DNA of 64,000 bases. Origin: Angelakisella sp. (GTDB lineage Bacteria > Bacillota > Clostridia > Oscillospirales > Ruminococcaceae). Under the pieces are notes generated by a model. That model made no database searches, was not told where the DNA came from, and saw nothing but the letters and a program-made list of their open reading frames with translations. Location of the stretch: NCBI GenBank assembly GCA_020024515.1, contig JAHHTR010000001.1:1-64000 (forward strand). The letters run 5' to 3'. Below are positions 24,009 to 34,120 of this stretch, piece by piece (position 1 is the first letter of the stretch; each line of letters opens with the position of its first letter). Both the position numbers and the translations under genes were made by a program.

Positions 24009-25322
24009 CTATTTTTGTTGTTGCTGACGCAAAAGTTGCTTACCTAACTTATTGTACATTGCAAGAGGTCTTCTTGCCGGACATACATAAGAACAACAAC
24101 CACATTCCATACACAAATTAACTTTTAAATCTTTAAGTGCTTCAATATTTTTTGTGTGATATGCACTGTCAAGCATTGCCGGTGACAAATCTATCGGACA
24201 AGCTCTCATACATCTTCCACAACGGATACATGCTGTTTCCTCAAATATCTCAGCATCTTTTGGTAAAAATGCAAGTATGGCATTTGTATTTTTAATTACT
24301 ATATATTCATCACTTGGAAGTGCAATACCCATCATTGGGCCACCCATAAGTATTTTCTTTGGTGTATCTACATATCCACCGCAAAATTCTACTAAATCAG
24401 ATACTGATGTGCCAAGTGGAACAGTTATATTTTGTGGATTTTTTATAGCACTGCCGTCTACTGTAAGTGTTTTTTCTACAAGTGGCATACCTGTATTTAC
24501 ATAATCAGCAAGTGTTGCAAGTGTTGTAACATTACAGATAATAACACCGCTATCAGCAGGTAACGCACCCTCTTTTATCACTCTGCCTGTACATTCAAAA
24601 GCAAGAACTTTTTCACCACCCTGTGGGTATTGTGATTTCAAAGTTTTTACATTTATATTAGCCTCATCTTTTAATAGATTGGTTAATTTTTCAATAGCCT
24701 CAGGCTTATTATTTTCTATACCTATTACTGCTTCTTTAAGATTTAAATGTTTTACAACAAGTTTAATACCTTCAATCAATAACTCTGTGTTATCTATCAT
24801 AAGTCTTGTATCACAAGTTATATACGGTTCACATTCAGCACCATTTACAACAAGTGTATCCACAGTATCGATATTTTTAGGATTTAGCTTAATATGTGTT
24901 GGAAATCCCGCACCACCAAGACCAACAAGACCACAGTTTTTTGCTGCCTCTATTAAATCCTTTTGATTTTTGATTTCAGGTTTAACTACTGTTTCACTAA
25001 CTGCTTGCAAACCATCTGTTTCTATAACAACTGCTTTGCAAGTTGCACCCATTGGTGTAAGATAATCAATAATTGATTTTACAGTACCTGATACTGATGA
25101 ATGTACATCAGCACACAAAAAACCTTGACCTTCGCCTATCTTTTGGCCTACTTTTACTTCATCGCCAACCTTAACAAGCACTTCGCTTTCGCTACCCATA
25201 TGTTGAATCATGGGGAGTGTTACTTGTTTAGGAATAGGCATTTTTACAGCTTTTTTATCCGCTGTATTTTTATGATGTTCAACATGAACACCGTTTAAAC
25301 TGCGGTGAAAAAGTTTTCCCAC
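24009..25322 (-). CDS. rnfC: Rnf complex NADH-binding subunit C
   Basis: A 437-residue peripheral subunit that exchanges electrons with NAD. The N-terminal lipoyl-like region is followed by GLGGAGFPTHIKLN near residue 133 (Nuo51-type FMN/NADH site), a SLBB-like domain, and two [4Fe-4S] motifs, CIRCGRCMRACP and CMECGCCSYVCP, near residues 365-410. Start GTG 25322 with GGAGGT eight bases upstream. It is first in the operon. Rnf couples ferredoxin oxidation by NAD to ion pumping, giving this anaerobe a membrane potential. Confidence 0.96.
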   Translation of the reverse strand: MGKLFHRSLNGVHVEHHKNTADKKAVKMPIPKQVTLPMIQHMGSESEVLVKVGDEVKVGQKIGEGQGFLCADVHSSVSGTVKSIIDYLTPMGATCKAVVIETDGLQAVSETVVKPEIKNQKDLIEAAKNCGLVGLGGAGFPTHIKLNPKNIDTVDTLVVNGAECEPYITCDTRLMIDNTELLIEGIKLVVKHLNLKEAVIGIENNKPEAIEKLTNLLKDEANINVKTLKSQYPQGGEKVLAFECTGRVIKEGALPADSGVIICNVTTLATLADYVNTGMPLVEKTLTVDGSAIKNPQNITVPLGTSVSDLVEFCGGYVDTPKKILMGGPMMGIALPSDEYIVIKNTNAILAFLPKDAEIFEETACIRCGRCMRACPIDLSPAMLDSAYHTKNIEALKDLKVNLCMECGCCSYVCPARRPLAMYNKLGKQLLRQQQQK

Positions 25323-25401
25323 TTGTAATTACCTCCATATTTTTTCATATATTATTAACATAACTAAATAATTAATTATGTAATTATTATAAATATCTGT
25401 T

Positions 25402-25965
25402 TTATAATATTATTTCTTCCAAAGAGCGTTTAGGTACACATAAATTACCTTCGCTGTCTTTAAAATATTTAACATCATTATCCTTTATATCTACTTCGTA
25501 TGATTTTTCACCTATTATGCCAAGTGCAACTACTGCAAGCAATTTAAGATTTTCAGGAAGTTTCAAAAGCTCGGTTATACCGGCATAATTAATAGCACCC
25601 ATCCAACAAGTACCCACACCATCTTCATAAGCGGATAGTATAAGATTTGTAACAGCTGCACCCATATCAAATTCATAACCTACTTTTTTTATATTCAAGT
25701 CTGCCACTACCGCAATAAATACAGTAGGTCTTTCATTCTCTTTTGGTGCACCATCTTTTAAATATGCCGCCCATTTAACCATATCAAAAACTTTGTCTAC
25801 TGTCTCTTTTTCATCGATAATTGCGTATTTTAACGGTTGCAAATTTGCTCCGCTTGCGGCAAGTCTTGCTGAATCTATATAGGAAACAAGTTTTTCTCTT
25901 TCTATCGGTGTCTGCAAAAATTTTCTTATTGTTCTACGGTTTTTTATTGCTTCTTTAACTGTCAT
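25402..25965 (-). CDS. Nitroreductase-family flavoprotein
   Basis: A 187-residue FMN-dependent oxidoreductase. The N-terminal KEAIKNRRTIRKFLQTPIER is the family signature, ARLAASGANLQPLKY is the flavin-contact region, and GTCWMGAINY and LAVVALGIIGE close the fold. It is single-domain, without a ferredoxin domain. The substrate is not predictable. It lies directly upstream of rnf in the same orientation with only about 80 bases between, so partial co-transcription is possible. Confidence 0.9.
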   Translation of the reverse strand: MTVKEAIKNRRTIRKFLQTPIEREKLVSYIDSARLAASGANLQPLKYAIIDEKETVDKVFDMVKWAAYLKDGAPKENERPTVFIAVVADLNIKKVGYEFDMGAAVTNLILSAYEDGVGTCWMGAINYAGITELLKLPENLKLLAVVALGIIGEKSYEVDIKDNDVKYFKDSEGNLCVPKRSLEEIIL

Positions 25966-26061
25966 AATTCCACTCCTGTAATCATTTAAATATATAAAAC
26001 ACCGTTTTTTAGACTATATTTATTATCTGCAAAAATAAAACAAGTATTTATTTATAGAATA

Positions 26062-26583
26062 TCAAGAAGATAACTTATCAATATATGGCAAAACTGTTTT
26101 TAATATTATGCCGGTTATTATACCCATAAATATTCCTGACAGTATAAGAATGGGTAAAGTATAGATAAGTTTATTTGATATAAATATACTCGCAATTATT
26201 ATTTGACCTACATTGTGAAAAATTGCACCAAAAATACTTAAAATAAGATACTGTTTTTTATTGTCAAAAATTTTCGATAATATTACCATACCCAAAACTG
26301 AGAGTAATCCTCCAGACATACTGAGCAGTGATGCCATTACACCACGTGTAATAAAAACAAAAAAGCCTTTTAGAATAACTATCGAAATACCTGTACCTGC
26401 TCCCAATACAAATATTGAATACATTGTTACTATATTGGAAAGCCCCAATTTTACCCCGGGTGGTAAAAAAGAAGATGTAGGTATTAATGATTCAAAAAAG
26501 CTAAGTGTCAAGGCTACTGCAAAAAGTATCCCTGTGAGTACTATTTTTTTTGTATTTACTTTCTTGATAATATACCACCCCAT
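26062..26583 (-). CDS. Gx transporter family membrane protein (heptaprenyl diphosphate synthase subunit I type)
   Basis: A 173-residue membrane protein with about five helices and the family motifs SLIPTSSFLPPGVKLGLSN, near residue 35, and FGAIFHNVGQI. The family is PF07456; some members are called heptaprenyl diphosphate synthase component I, others resemble small-substrate ECF-type transporters. Similar genes often accompany rnf and FMN-binding genes in Clostridia. The start is unclear: ATG 26583 has no ribosome binding site, but GGGGTGGT inside the first codons is followed by ATC AAG AAA (26568), which would give an IKKVNTKK N-terminus. Confidence 0.82.
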   Translation of the reverse strand: MGWYIIKKVNTKKIVLTGILFAVALTLSFFESLIPTSSFLPPGVKLGLSNIVTMYSIFVLGAGTGISIVILKGFFVFITRGVMASLLSMSGGLLSVLGMVILSKIFDNKKQYLILSIFGAIFHNVGQIIIASIFISNKLIYTLPILILSGIFMGIITGIILKTVLPYIDKLSS

Positions 26584-26627
26584 TTTAAATAATAAATCCA
26601 GGAAAAATATAATTAAATTTTTAACAA

Positions 26628-26671
26628 TAAAAAATGATGACCTTCAAAGCGCTTGACTTTGGCGGTCATCA
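26628..26671 (-). terminator. Terminator of the CD1247-type gene
   Basis: On the minus strand TGATGACC and GGTCATCA flank an inner CAAAG/CTTTG stem (26671-26635), followed by TTTTTTATT. Confidence 0.85.
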
Positions 26672-26684
26672 AATTCATATTTTA

Positions 26685-27176
26685 TTATTCTTCGTCGCTA
26701 CAATTACCGTCGCAACCACCACAACAACAGTCAGTTTCTTCAAAATCAAACTCTAATTTTTCTCCGCAACTTGGACAATTAATGTAGCCTTCATCTAGCA
26801 TTTCATCGTCTATGATAACTTTATCACCACATACCGGACATTCTACCTCATATTCAACTTCTTCGTCATCATATTCATCATCATACTCTTCTTCATCGTC
26901 ATGATGATGACAGCAGCAACATTCATCTTCGTTCTCGTCTTCTTCAAATTCATCTTCGCCATACCATTCATCTTCTATGGCAGCCAAATCATCATCTATC
27001 TCATCTACTTGAAGACCCATTTCTTCAACTTTATCTTCTACGTCTGTAACTGTGCGAGATACTTCCTCAACAATGTCTATTATTAAAGAAAGAACTTTAC
27101 CCTCATTTGAAGACTCAGCAATTCCTGAACCTTCTGCTAAACCTTTTAGGTATGCTACTTTTTCTGAAAGAGTCAT
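26685..27176 (-). CDS. CD1247-type acidic zinc-ribbon protein
   Basis: A 163-residue protein. Residues 1-75 are the CD1247 N-terminal domain found in Clostridia (LSEKVAYLKGLAEG), partly coiled coil. A very acidic linker contains the metal-binding-looking run CCCCHHHDDEEE. A zinc ribbon follows (CPVCGDKV...CPSCGEKLEF), then a Cys-rich tail CCCGGCDGNC. Fourteen Cys in the last 75 residues suggest tight zinc or other metal binding. Function is unknown; the conserved place beside efp and pepP suggests a housekeeping role. Confidence 0.88.
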   Translation of the reverse strand: MTLSEKVAYLKGLAEGSGIAESSNEGKVLSLIIDIVEEVSRTVTDVEDKVEEMGLQVDEIDDDLAAIEDEWYGEDEFEEDENEDECCCCHHHDDEEEYDDEYDDEEVEYEVECPVCGDKVIIDDEMLDEGYINCPSCGEKLEFDFEETDCCCGGCDGNCSDEE

Positions 27177-27215
27177 AATAATTTCCTCCTATTGTTAATT
27201 AATATTATGATTTAT

Positions 27216-27779
27216 TTAGTTATTAACACGTTCCATGTATTCACCTGTACGTGTGTCAACTCTGATTACTTCACCTTCGTCAACAAATAGTGGAACTTTA
27301 ATTTCCGCACCTGTTTCCAAAGTTGCCGGTTTTGTAGCATTTGTTGCTGTGTTGCCTGCAAAACCCGGATCTGTTTTTATAATTTTTAGTTCCATAAAGT
27401 TTGGTGGCTCTACACCAAATGTTGAACCTTTGTATGATAATATTTTACAGTCTGTATTTTCTTTTACAAATTTGAAGTTGTCACCTAGAACACTGGCGTT
27501 TACAGGAACATTCTCATAAGTCTCGTTGTCCATAAAATAGTATAGGTCACCATCATTGTATAGATATTGCATATCACGTCTTTCAACGATGGCATTCTCA
27601 AATTTTTCTGTAGGGTTGAATGTTCTTTCAACAACAGCACCGCTGATAACATTACGAATTTTTGCTCTTACGAAAGCAGCACCCTTACCCGGTTTAACGT
27701 GTTGGAATTCTATTATTTGAAAAACGTTTCCTTCCATATCAAAAGTAACACCGTTTCTAAAATCTCCGGCAGTAATCAT
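27216..27779 (-). CDS. efp: Elongation factor P
   Basis: A 187-residue translation factor that rescues ribosomes stalled at polyproline. Three OB-like domains span the expected length. The loop that enters the peptidyl-transferase site reads [12 protein letters not shown] with the tip lysine near residue 32, and the C-terminal domain has the signature [18 protein letters not shown]. It follows the aminopeptidase gene by 117 bases, a common Clostridial order. Confidence 0.97.
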   Translation of the reverse strand: MITAGDFRNGVTFDMEGNVFQIIEFQHVKPGKGAAFVRAKIRNVISGAVVERTFNPTEKFENAIVERRDMQYLYNDGDLYYFMDNETYENVPVNASVLGDNFKFVKENTDCKILSYKGSTFGVEPPNFMELKIIKTDPGFAGNTATNATKPATLETGAEIKVPLFVDEGEVIRVDTRTGEYMERVNN

Positions 27780-27896
27780 TTTTTTACCTCCAAAATATTA
27801 TTTATTCAGTTTATTAAATTTTATCACAAAAAGCATAGCATTTGCAATAGTTATTTACATTTTTCCAGAAAAAATATTAAATTTTTTTATTGTTTT

Positions 27897-28964
27897 TCAC
27901 AATATTATTAGTTCCATTGGACTGGCTGTCAATTTTTCAGAACCATTTTCGGTAACAAGATACATATTTTCTATTCTTACACCGAATTTCCCTTCAAGAT
28001 ATATACCAGGTTCAACTGTCATAATATTGCCTACTTTACAATTACCTGTGGCAGCAGGTGAATAACGTGGATTTTCGTGTATTTCAAGACCTACCGAATG
28101 ACCTGTTCCATGACCAAAACAACCTGTGTATCCTGCATCATATATAAGATCACGACCAACTTTATCAACACTTACGTTTGTAACAGCCGGATTAATATGC
28201 TCTGCTGATTTGTAATGAGCTTCCAAAACAGTATTATAAACTTTCTTCATCTCATCAGTAGCCATACCGATAGCAACTGTTCTTGTCATATCTGAGCAGT
28301 AACCGTCAACCTTACAACCGAAGTCCATTGTAACAAAGTCGCCTTTTTCTACCTTTTTATCAGATGGCACACCGTGTGGCAAACTGCTGTTTACACCTGA
28401 TACACAAATTGTATCAAAGCTTGTATTTTCCGCACCCAATTTACGCATATTGTATTCAATTTCAAGCGCAATTTCTTTTTCTGTCATACCTTCTTTTATA
28501 AATTCGCATATATGGGTAAATGTTGCATCTGTAATTGCTTGTGCTTTTTTAATAGCTTCTATTTCTTTTTCATCTTTGTGTGAACGCAAATCAAGAATTA
28601 GAGCATCAACAGTACTATCCATTGAAAAGGCTACGTCTTTCAAGTTTTTTTGCATAACTGTATATTCATTAAGAGTCATATAAGATGTTTCTACTGCAAC
28701 ATTTTTAATATTATTCTCTTTAAATATTGCATTTATTTGCTCATACAGTTTCTCTTGCAAAATAACTTCAGCATTTCTTACTGTACGTTTTGCGAGCTCT
28801 ATGTATCTAAAATCTATTATGAAGTATGTTTTTTCTTTTGTTATCAGTAGTGTTCCTGCTGATGAGCGCATACCTGTAAAATAATGTCTGTTATAATCAG
28901 ATGTTACAATTACACAATCTACTTCTTGTGGCAATATGTTTTTTAATTTAGAAATTCTATCCAT
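27897..28964 (-). CDS. pepP: Xaa-Pro aminopeptidase (M24 family)
   Basis: A 355-residue metallopeptidase that removes N-terminal residues preceding proline. The N-terminal creatinase-like domain spans residues 1-125. The catalytic pita-bread domain has metal ligands in DFGCKVDGYCSDMTRT (two Asp), GHGTGHSVGLEIHE (His), EPGIYLEG and GVRIEN (two Glu). It sits in the conserved yqeG-pepP-efp cluster. The symbol is by family, as PepP and PepQ are hard to separate. Confidence 0.92.
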   Translation of the reverse strand: MDRISKLKNILPQEVDCVIVTSDYNRHYFTGMRSSAGTLLITKEKTYFIIDFRYIELAKRTVRNAEVILQEKLYEQINAIFKENNIKNVAVETSYMTLNEYTVMQKNLKDVAFSMDSTVDALILDLRSHKDEKEIEAIKKAQAITDATFTHICEFIKEGMTEKEIALEIEYNMRKLGAENTSFDTICVSGVNSSLPHGVPSDKKVEKGDFVTMDFGCKVDGYCSDMTRTVAIGMATDEMKKVYNTVLEAHYKSAEHINPAVTNVSVDKVGRDLIYDAGYTGCFGHGTGHSVGLEIHENPRYSPAATGNCKVGNIMTVEPGIYLEGKFGVRIENMYLVTENGSEKLTASPMELIIL

Positions 28965-28970
28965 AATATT

Positions 28971-29489
28971 CTATATGTCCTTTCTTTGTTTTCGTCTTGT
29001 ATATCTATTATACCCATTTATTATGGGTTTTTCAAGCTTTCTTTTTACAATATATAAACCATATTTTTCATAGTCCATAGGCTCTACCCTAACAGCAACA
29101 CAGCCCGAAAACTTTGCAGACAAAATATCAGTAAAAATTTGGTCACCAATAACCGCAGTTTCCTGTGGTTTTGAACCAAACTCTCGCAGCTTTTCTTTAA
29201 TTTTCTTTGCAGATGGTTTTTTTGCATCTGCTATATATCCAAGTCCCAATTCTTTTGCAAACGGTGCAACTCTTTGTTCTGTATTATTAGATACAATAAA
29301 AAGTTTAATACCCTGTTTTCTTTGTTCTTCCAGCCAAAGCATTATTTCCTTAATAGGCTCTTTTTGATTATCACCTGTAAGGGTATTGTCAACATCGAGC
29401 AGCAATGTATTTACACCTATCTTTTTAAAAAAATCGAGTGGTATTTTATCTATTCTTTCAAAATTGTAATGTGGATAAAAAATATTCAT
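28971..29489 (-). CDS. yqeG: YqeG-family HAD IIIA-type phosphatase
   Basis: A 172-residue HAD protein. Motif I LLLDVDNTLTGDN is near residue 32, IVSNNTEQRV is motif II, AKKPSAKK holds the lysine, and IGDQIFTDILSAKFSG is motif IV. The family is conserved in Firmicutes and related to phosphatidylglycerophosphate phosphatases. It is six bases upstream of the aminopeptidase, suggesting one transcript. Confidence 0.92.
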   Translation of the reverse strand: MNIFYPHYNFERIDKIPLDFFKKIGVNTLLLDVDNTLTGDNQKEPIKEIMLWLEEQRKQGIKLFIVSNNTEQRVAPFAKELGLGYIADAKKPSAKKIKEKLREFGSKPQETAVIGDQIFTDILSAKFSGCVAVRVEPMDYEKYGLYIVKRKLEKPIINGYNRYTRRKQRKDI

Positions 29490-29526
29490 ATTACACTCCG
29501 TTTTCTGTTTTTTTGCACATAGAATA

Positions 29527-29553
29527 AAACAAAAGGCGAGCCAAAAGCTCGCC
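29527..29553 (-). terminator. Terminator of rpsU
   Basis: GGCGAGC/GCTCGCC (29535-29553) is a perfect 7-bp stem with a five-base loop, followed on the minus strand by TTTTGTTTT. Confidence 0.88.
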
Positions 29554-29578
29554 TGTTCTTTTAATACAAATTCTAAAA

Positions 29579-29752
29579 TCAGAACTTACGTTTACGAGCA
29601 GCCTCTGATTTCTTTTTACGTCTTACAGATGGTTTCTCGTAATGTTCTCTTTTACGAACCTCTGCCAGAACGCCGGATTTTGCACAAGATCTTTTGAAAC
29701 GACGCAAAGCGTTGTCAAGAGTCTCATTTTCCTTGATTCTTATTTCAGCCAT
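29579..29752 (-). CDS. rpsU: 30S ribosomal protein S21
   Basis: A 57-residue basic protein starting [20 protein letters not shown], the standard S21 N-terminus, and ending in a Lys/Arg-rich tail. I use ATG 29752, seven bases after GGGAGGG; the in-frame codon at 29773 would add seven residues with no ribosome binding site. A strong promoter precedes it and a terminator follows. Confidence 0.97.
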   Translation of the reverse strand: MAEIRIKENETLDNALRRFKRSCAKSGVLAEVRKREHYEKPSVRRKKKSEAARKRKF

Positions 29753-29844
29753 TATATATCCCTCCCCACGCATTAAGCTGGAGTTATATCAAAACCATAG
29801 CGGTTAGATAACCATCCAATAAATAAAAATAATCATAACGTACG

Positions 29845-29874
29845 TATTATACTATATAAATATATATCATGTCA
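29845..29874 (-). promoter_or_regulatory. Sigma-A promoter of rpsU
   Basis: Minus-strand TTGACA (29874-29869) and TATAAT (29850-29845), both perfect, with an 18-base spacer. Confidence 0.8.
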
Positions 29875-29904
29875 AGTATTTTATTCAATTTTTTTCATAT
29901 TTTT

Positions 29905-32310
29905 TTATTTTACGACAATATTATACAGTTTTCCTGTTACATATATCTCTTTTACGATAGTTTTGCCTTCTATAGCTTGTGCAACATTTTCGTTTTGTTT
30001 AACAATAATTGCAACATCTCCTTGTGTGGCAGTTGTTTCAACATTAAGACGAGCTTTAATTTTGCCGTTTACCTGTACTGCTATTTCCACTGTTTCGTCT
30101 ACACATTTAGCCTCGTCATACTCAGGCCACTTCATTTCCGCAACAAGTGCTACATTCCCCAATTTCTCGTTTATTTCTTCGGAAATATGTGGAGCAAATG
30201 GATTTAATAGTATAATAAATGTAAATAACTCTTTTCTTGTAATACTGCCCTTTGCGTATATTTCGTTTAGTACTGTCATCAGTGACGCTATTGCTGTATT
30301 GAATTTAAGTGACTCAATATCTTCTGATACTTTCTTTATCAGCTTATTAAATGATACTTCCATATCCTTGCTGTATTCATCACTGTGTACAAGCATATCA
30401 AGCAGTCCCCATACTCTGTCTAGGAATCTTTCAGAACCCTTGATAGAAGAAGTATTCCAAGGAGCTGTTTTTTCAAAGTCACCTATAAACATTTCATAAA
30501 TACGAAGAGTATCAGCACCGTATTGTGCAACTATATCATCAGGATTTACAACATTACCCTTTGATTTTGACATCTTCTCACCGTTTTCTCCAAGTATCAT
30601 ACCATGACTTGTACGTCTTGAATATGGTTCTTTTGTAGAAACCAAGCCAATATCGTATAGGAATTTGTGCCAAAATCTTGAATACAATAGGTGAAGTGTT
30701 GTATGCTCCATACCGCCATTGTACCAATCAACAGGCAGCCAGTAATCAAGAGCTTCTTTTGATGCAATGGCATCTTGATTTTTTGGATCGCAGTAGCGAA
30801 TAAAGTACCATGAAGAACCTGCCCATTGTGGCATTGTATCTGTCTCACGTTTTGCATCTGCTCCACAGTGTGGACATTTTACATTTACCCAATCTGTAAT
30901 GGCAGCAAGCGGTGATTCACCGTTATCGGTAGGCTCATAGCTCTCTACATTAGGCAGACGTAGTGGCAATTCACTCTCAGGAACAGGAACCCAACCACAT
31001 TTTTCGCAATAAATCATAGGTATAGGTTCGCCCCAGTATCTTTGTCTTGAAAATACCCAGTCACGAAGTTTAAAGTTTACCTTTGCCTCACCTTTATTGT
31101 GAGCTTTTAGGAACTCAATTATTTTAGCCTTTGCTTCTTCTACTGACAGTCCGTCAAGTATATCTGAATTTACCATTGTACCTGTTGCACAGTCTGTAAA
31201 TGCTTCTTTTTCGACATCTCCGCCTTTTACAACTTCGATTATAGGCAAATTGAATTTCTTTGCAAAATCATAGTCACGTGTATCGTGTGCAGGTACTGCC
31301 ATTATTGCACCTGTACCATAAGTCATTAGGACATAGTCAGATATAAAGATAGGTATTTCTTTGTTGTTTACAGGATTTATTCCTCTAACACCTTTCAGTT
31401 CAACACCTGTCTTGTCTTTTACCATTTCTGTACGTTCAAAATCAGATTTCTTAGCCGCTTTTTCTCTGTAATTAAGTATATCAGCCATATTCTCGATTTT
31501 GTCTGCATATTTATCAATAAATGGGTGCTCAGGTGAAATAACCATATATGTTGCACCAAAGATTGTATCAGGACGAGTTGTATATACAACCAAATCTTCA
31601 CCGAATGTTGTACCGAATTTTACCTCTGCACCTGTCGAACGACCTATCCAGTTCTTTTGTGAAGTTTTTATACGATCAATGTAGTTTACTTCGTCTAAAT
31701 CATCAATCAGTCTTTGTGCATACTCTGTAATTTTAAGCATCCATTGACTCTTAACTTTGTGTACTACTTCGCTACCGCAACGTTCACAAGCGCCATTTAC
31801 AACTTCTTCATTTGCAAGTACGCACTTACAAGAAGTACACCAGTTTACTGACATCTCTTTTTTGTAAGCAAGTCCTTTTTTGTATAGTTGCAAGAATATC
31901 CACTGTGTCCATTTAAAGTAATCAGGATCAGTTGTATTGATTTCTCTTTCCCAATCAAATGAAAGACCAAGTCTTTGTAACTGGGATTTAAATCTTGCGA
32001 CATTGTTTTTTGTAACTATCTCAGGGTGAATTTTATTTTTTATGGCAAAGTTTTCGGTAGGTAGACCAAATGCGTCCCAACCCATTGGATAAAGCACATT
32101 ATATCCCTGCAAACGTTTTTTCCTTGCAACTATATCAAGTGCTGTATAGGAACGTGGGTGTCCTACATGTAGCCCCTGTCCCGATGGATAAGGGAACTCT
32201 ACCAAGGCATAGAACTTTGGTTTTGTATAATCTGTTGTTGCGGCAAACGAGTTTTTTTCTTCCCAACGTTTTTGCCACTTCTGTTCAATACTGTCAAAAT
32301 CGTATTTCAC
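29905..32310 (-). CDS. leuS: Leucyl-tRNA synthetase
   Basis: An 801-residue class I synthetase that charges tRNA-Leu. The HIGH motif is in [13 protein letters not shown] near residue 40, a zinc site in [13 protein letters not shown]...CERCG, the CP1 editing domain at about 220-410 ([13 protein letters not shown]), and KMSKS in [10 protein letters not shown]. The length is normal. Start GTG 32310 after GAGGAG. The upstream intergenic region is under 100 bases and contains no T-box leader. Confidence 0.97.
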   Translation of the reverse strand: MKYDFDSIEQKWQKRWEEKNSFAATTDYTKPKFYALVEFPYPSGQGLHVGHPRSYTALDIVARKKRLQGYNVLYPMGWDAFGLPTENFAIKNKIHPEIVTKNNVARFKSQLQRLGLSFDWEREINTTDPDYFKWTQWIFLQLYKKGLAYKKEMSVNWCTSCKCVLANEEVVNGACERCGSEVVHKVKSQWMLKITEYAQRLIDDLDEVNYIDRIKTSQKNWIGRSTGAEVKFGTTFGEDLVVYTTRPDTIFGATYMVISPEHPFIDKYADKIENMADILNYREKAAKKSDFERTEMVKDKTGVELKGVRGINPVNNKEIPIFISDYVLMTYGTGAIMAVPAHDTRDYDFAKKFNLPIIEVVKGGDVEKEAFTDCATGTMVNSDILDGLSVEEAKAKIIEFLKAHNKGEAKVNFKLRDWVFSRQRYWGEPIPMIYCEKCGWVPVPESELPLRLPNVESYEPTDNGESPLAAITDWVNVKCPHCGADAKRETDTMPQWAGSSWYFIRYCDPKNQDAIASKEALDYWLPVDWYNGGMEHTTLHLLYSRFWHKFLYDIGLVSTKEPYSRRTSHGMILGENGEKMSKSKGNVVNPDDIVAQYGADTLRIYEMFIGDFEKTAPWNTSSIKGSERFLDRVWGLLDMLVHSDEYSKDMEVSFNKLIKKVSEDIESLKFNTAIASLMTVLNEIYAKGSITRKELFTFIILLNPFAPHISEEINEKLGNVALVAEMKWPEYDEAKCVDETVEIAVQVNGKIKARLNVETTATQGDVAIIVKQNENVAQAIEGKTIVKEIYVTGKLYNIVVK

Positions 32311-32407
32311 TTTTTCTACTCCTCACAATTTATATTTTGTATAACTTGTTACTTGTTAAAAAAATACCAATATAACATAATCATATTTTAATAAATCAAG
32401 TTTTAGA

Positions 32408-32773
32408 TTATTCTTCCGTCTTTATACTAAACTCTGATAAATCAAGACGTGGTGCATCTTGCCATACTTTATCAAGGCTGTAAAAATCTCTTGATTCTTT
32501 ATTAAACAAATGAATGATTATGTCGCGATAGTCCATAAGAACCCATAGACAAGTTTCTTTACCATCTACTTTTTTAGGTTCAATGCCGTTTTGTGTCATT
32601 ATATCTTCTATCTCGTCACTCATAGCTTTAATTTGTGCAGGACTACTGCCTGTTGCAATTACAAAGTAATCACCCAGTGGTGATATACCGTTGATATCAA
32701 GCACTTCTATATCTTTACCATGTTTTAAATCAATGGCTTTAAGTATATGTTTAAGTGTTTCTTTTGATGTCAT
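32408..32773 (-). CDS. rsfS: Ribosomal silencing factor RsfS
   Basis: A 121-residue protein with the family pattern GKDIEVLDINGISPLGDYFV, IATGSS near residue 42, and WVLMDYRDIIIHLFNKESR near residue 78. It binds L14 of the large subunit and blocks subunit joining in starvation. It lies 25 bases behind the nadD-yqeK fusion, the usual gene order nadD-yqeK-rsfS. Confidence 0.95.
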   Translation of the reverse strand: MTSKETLKHILKAIDLKHGKDIEVLDINGISPLGDYFVIATGSSPAQIKAMSDEIEDIMTQNGIEPKKVDGKETCLWVLMDYRDIIIHLFNKESRDFYSLDKVWQDAPRLDLSEFSIKTEE

Positions 32774-32798
32774 ATTTATAACTCCTATCTATAATATA

Positions 32799-33971
32799 TT
32801 AATTATTTACTTTATTTTGATAATATAACAATGCGTCTTGCTGAATTTGACAAGGTAATTTTCCTGTCTTTTTCAAAACGTTTTGTTTTGTAAATTCCAA
32901 AGACAACAACATCGCTTTATCCAAACTTTCATTTGACAACTCAATAACCTTGTCTACATCAGGATAGTTTCTTTCCACCGATGTAATATCTGCAAGATAC
33001 ACCGCTTTTTCAATTCCCGTCATATTCGGTCTGCCTGTTGTATGGTAACGGACAGCATTAATAACATCTTCATCGAAAATATTGAGCCTATCTTTTATAT
33101 ATTCCGCACCAACGAAGCTATGCAGTAATTGTGGACTTTCTTCAAAATTTATATCCCCGATTATATCACATTTTTTTGACATTTGCAATAAAATTTCTTT
33201 GTCTATATTTTTACATATATCATGAAGTATGCAGCCAATACGCACTTTGGTTTCATCGAGCGAATGAATCTTTGCAAGCTCCGCTCCACGTCTCTCCACA
33301 TTTTTACTGTGTATGTATCGCGTCTCTTTAAGTATAGGCTTAATTATCGTACATATTTCTTCAACCGCTTTATCGGTTGTATAAATCTTATTTTTTGCCA
33401 TATATTCATACACACGTCTTGGTACAGGCGTATTTTCTTTGTAGCTTTCACTCAAAAAACGAATTTGTGTTGATGATATTTCATTAATCGGATTGGAAAG
33501 AATTTTTGAATGTATTCCGTATTTACAAAGTTCTTGTTGTTTTGTTTTCAGTGCCTCTCTGTCGTCTTTTTCACGAGACACCACCAATATATCAACAAGC
33601 TTACCTAAATTTTCCCACTCTTTCCATGTTTCAAATGTAAGAAACATATCAGTTCCTATCATTATGCTGTACTTATCTTGTGGGTTTTGCTTCATAAAAT
33701 CACGTATAGTATCAATAGTATAATTCTTTCCGCCTTTTTTTATTTCATAATCACTTACTGTAATAAATGACATATCCTCTACCGCAAGTTTACACATATC
33801 AAGTCTCTGCTCCGGTGTTGCAGTATTTACAACTTCCTTGTGTGGTGGCAAAAATACAGGCATAAGTATTATTTTATCAAAAGAAAAATTTTCCGCAACA
33901 TATTGACAAACAGCGGTATGACCGTTGTGTATTGGATTAAAACTTCCACCGTAAATTAAAACAGATGCCAT
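32799..33971 (-). CDS. nadD: NadD-YqeK fusion: nicotinate-nucleotide adenylyltransferase plus HD-domain Ap4A hydrolase
   Basis: A 390-residue fusion. Residues 1-200 are NadD, which makes deamido-NAD from nicotinate mononucleotide and ATP: GGSFNPIHNGH (nucleotidyltransferase HxGH), PPHKE, and the late motif STQIRFLSES. Residues about 203-390 are YqeK, a symmetrical diadenosine tetraphosphate hydrolase of the HD superfamily: RYIHSKNVERRGAELA, CILHDICKN and LHSFVGAEYI, with HTTGRPNMTGIEKAVYLADI. In most Firmicutes these are two adjacent genes. The frame is continuous across the join, with no stop or ribosome binding site in between. Confidence 0.93.
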   Translation of the reverse strand: MASVLIYGGSFNPIHNGHTAVCQYVAENFSFDKIILMPVFLPPHKEVVNTATPEQRLDMCKLAVEDMSFITVSDYEIKKGGKNYTIDTIRDFMKQNPQDKYSIMIGTDMFLTFETWKEWENLGKLVDILVVSREKDDREALKTKQQELCKYGIHSKILSNPINEISSTQIRFLSESYKENTPVPRRVYEYMAKNKIYTTDKAVEEICTIIKPILKETRYIHSKNVERRGAELAKIHSLDETKVRIGCILHDICKNIDKEILLQMSKKCDIIGDINFEESPQLLHSFVGAEYIKDRLNIFDEDVINAVRYHTTGRPNMTGIEKAVYLADITSVERNYPDVDKVIELSNESLDKAMLLSLEFTKQNVLKKTGKLPCQIQQDALLYYQNKVNN

Positions 33972-34120
33972 AGACTCTTCCTCTCTTTTACTTAGCTAAA
34001 ATTATTTAAAAAAACTGTTATTTTAGGTACAACTCCATTATAAAGTTTTATTTTATCAATAATACGTTAGCTATCTTACAAAGTTATTCAATAATCTCTA
34101 TTTTGGGTGTTAAATTGTTA

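Noticed and set aside
29753..29904. T-box leader or other riboswitch associated with leuS or rpsU
   Set aside because: No T-box sequence in the 97 bases before leuS, and the rpsU leader shows only a promoter and a ribosome binding site.
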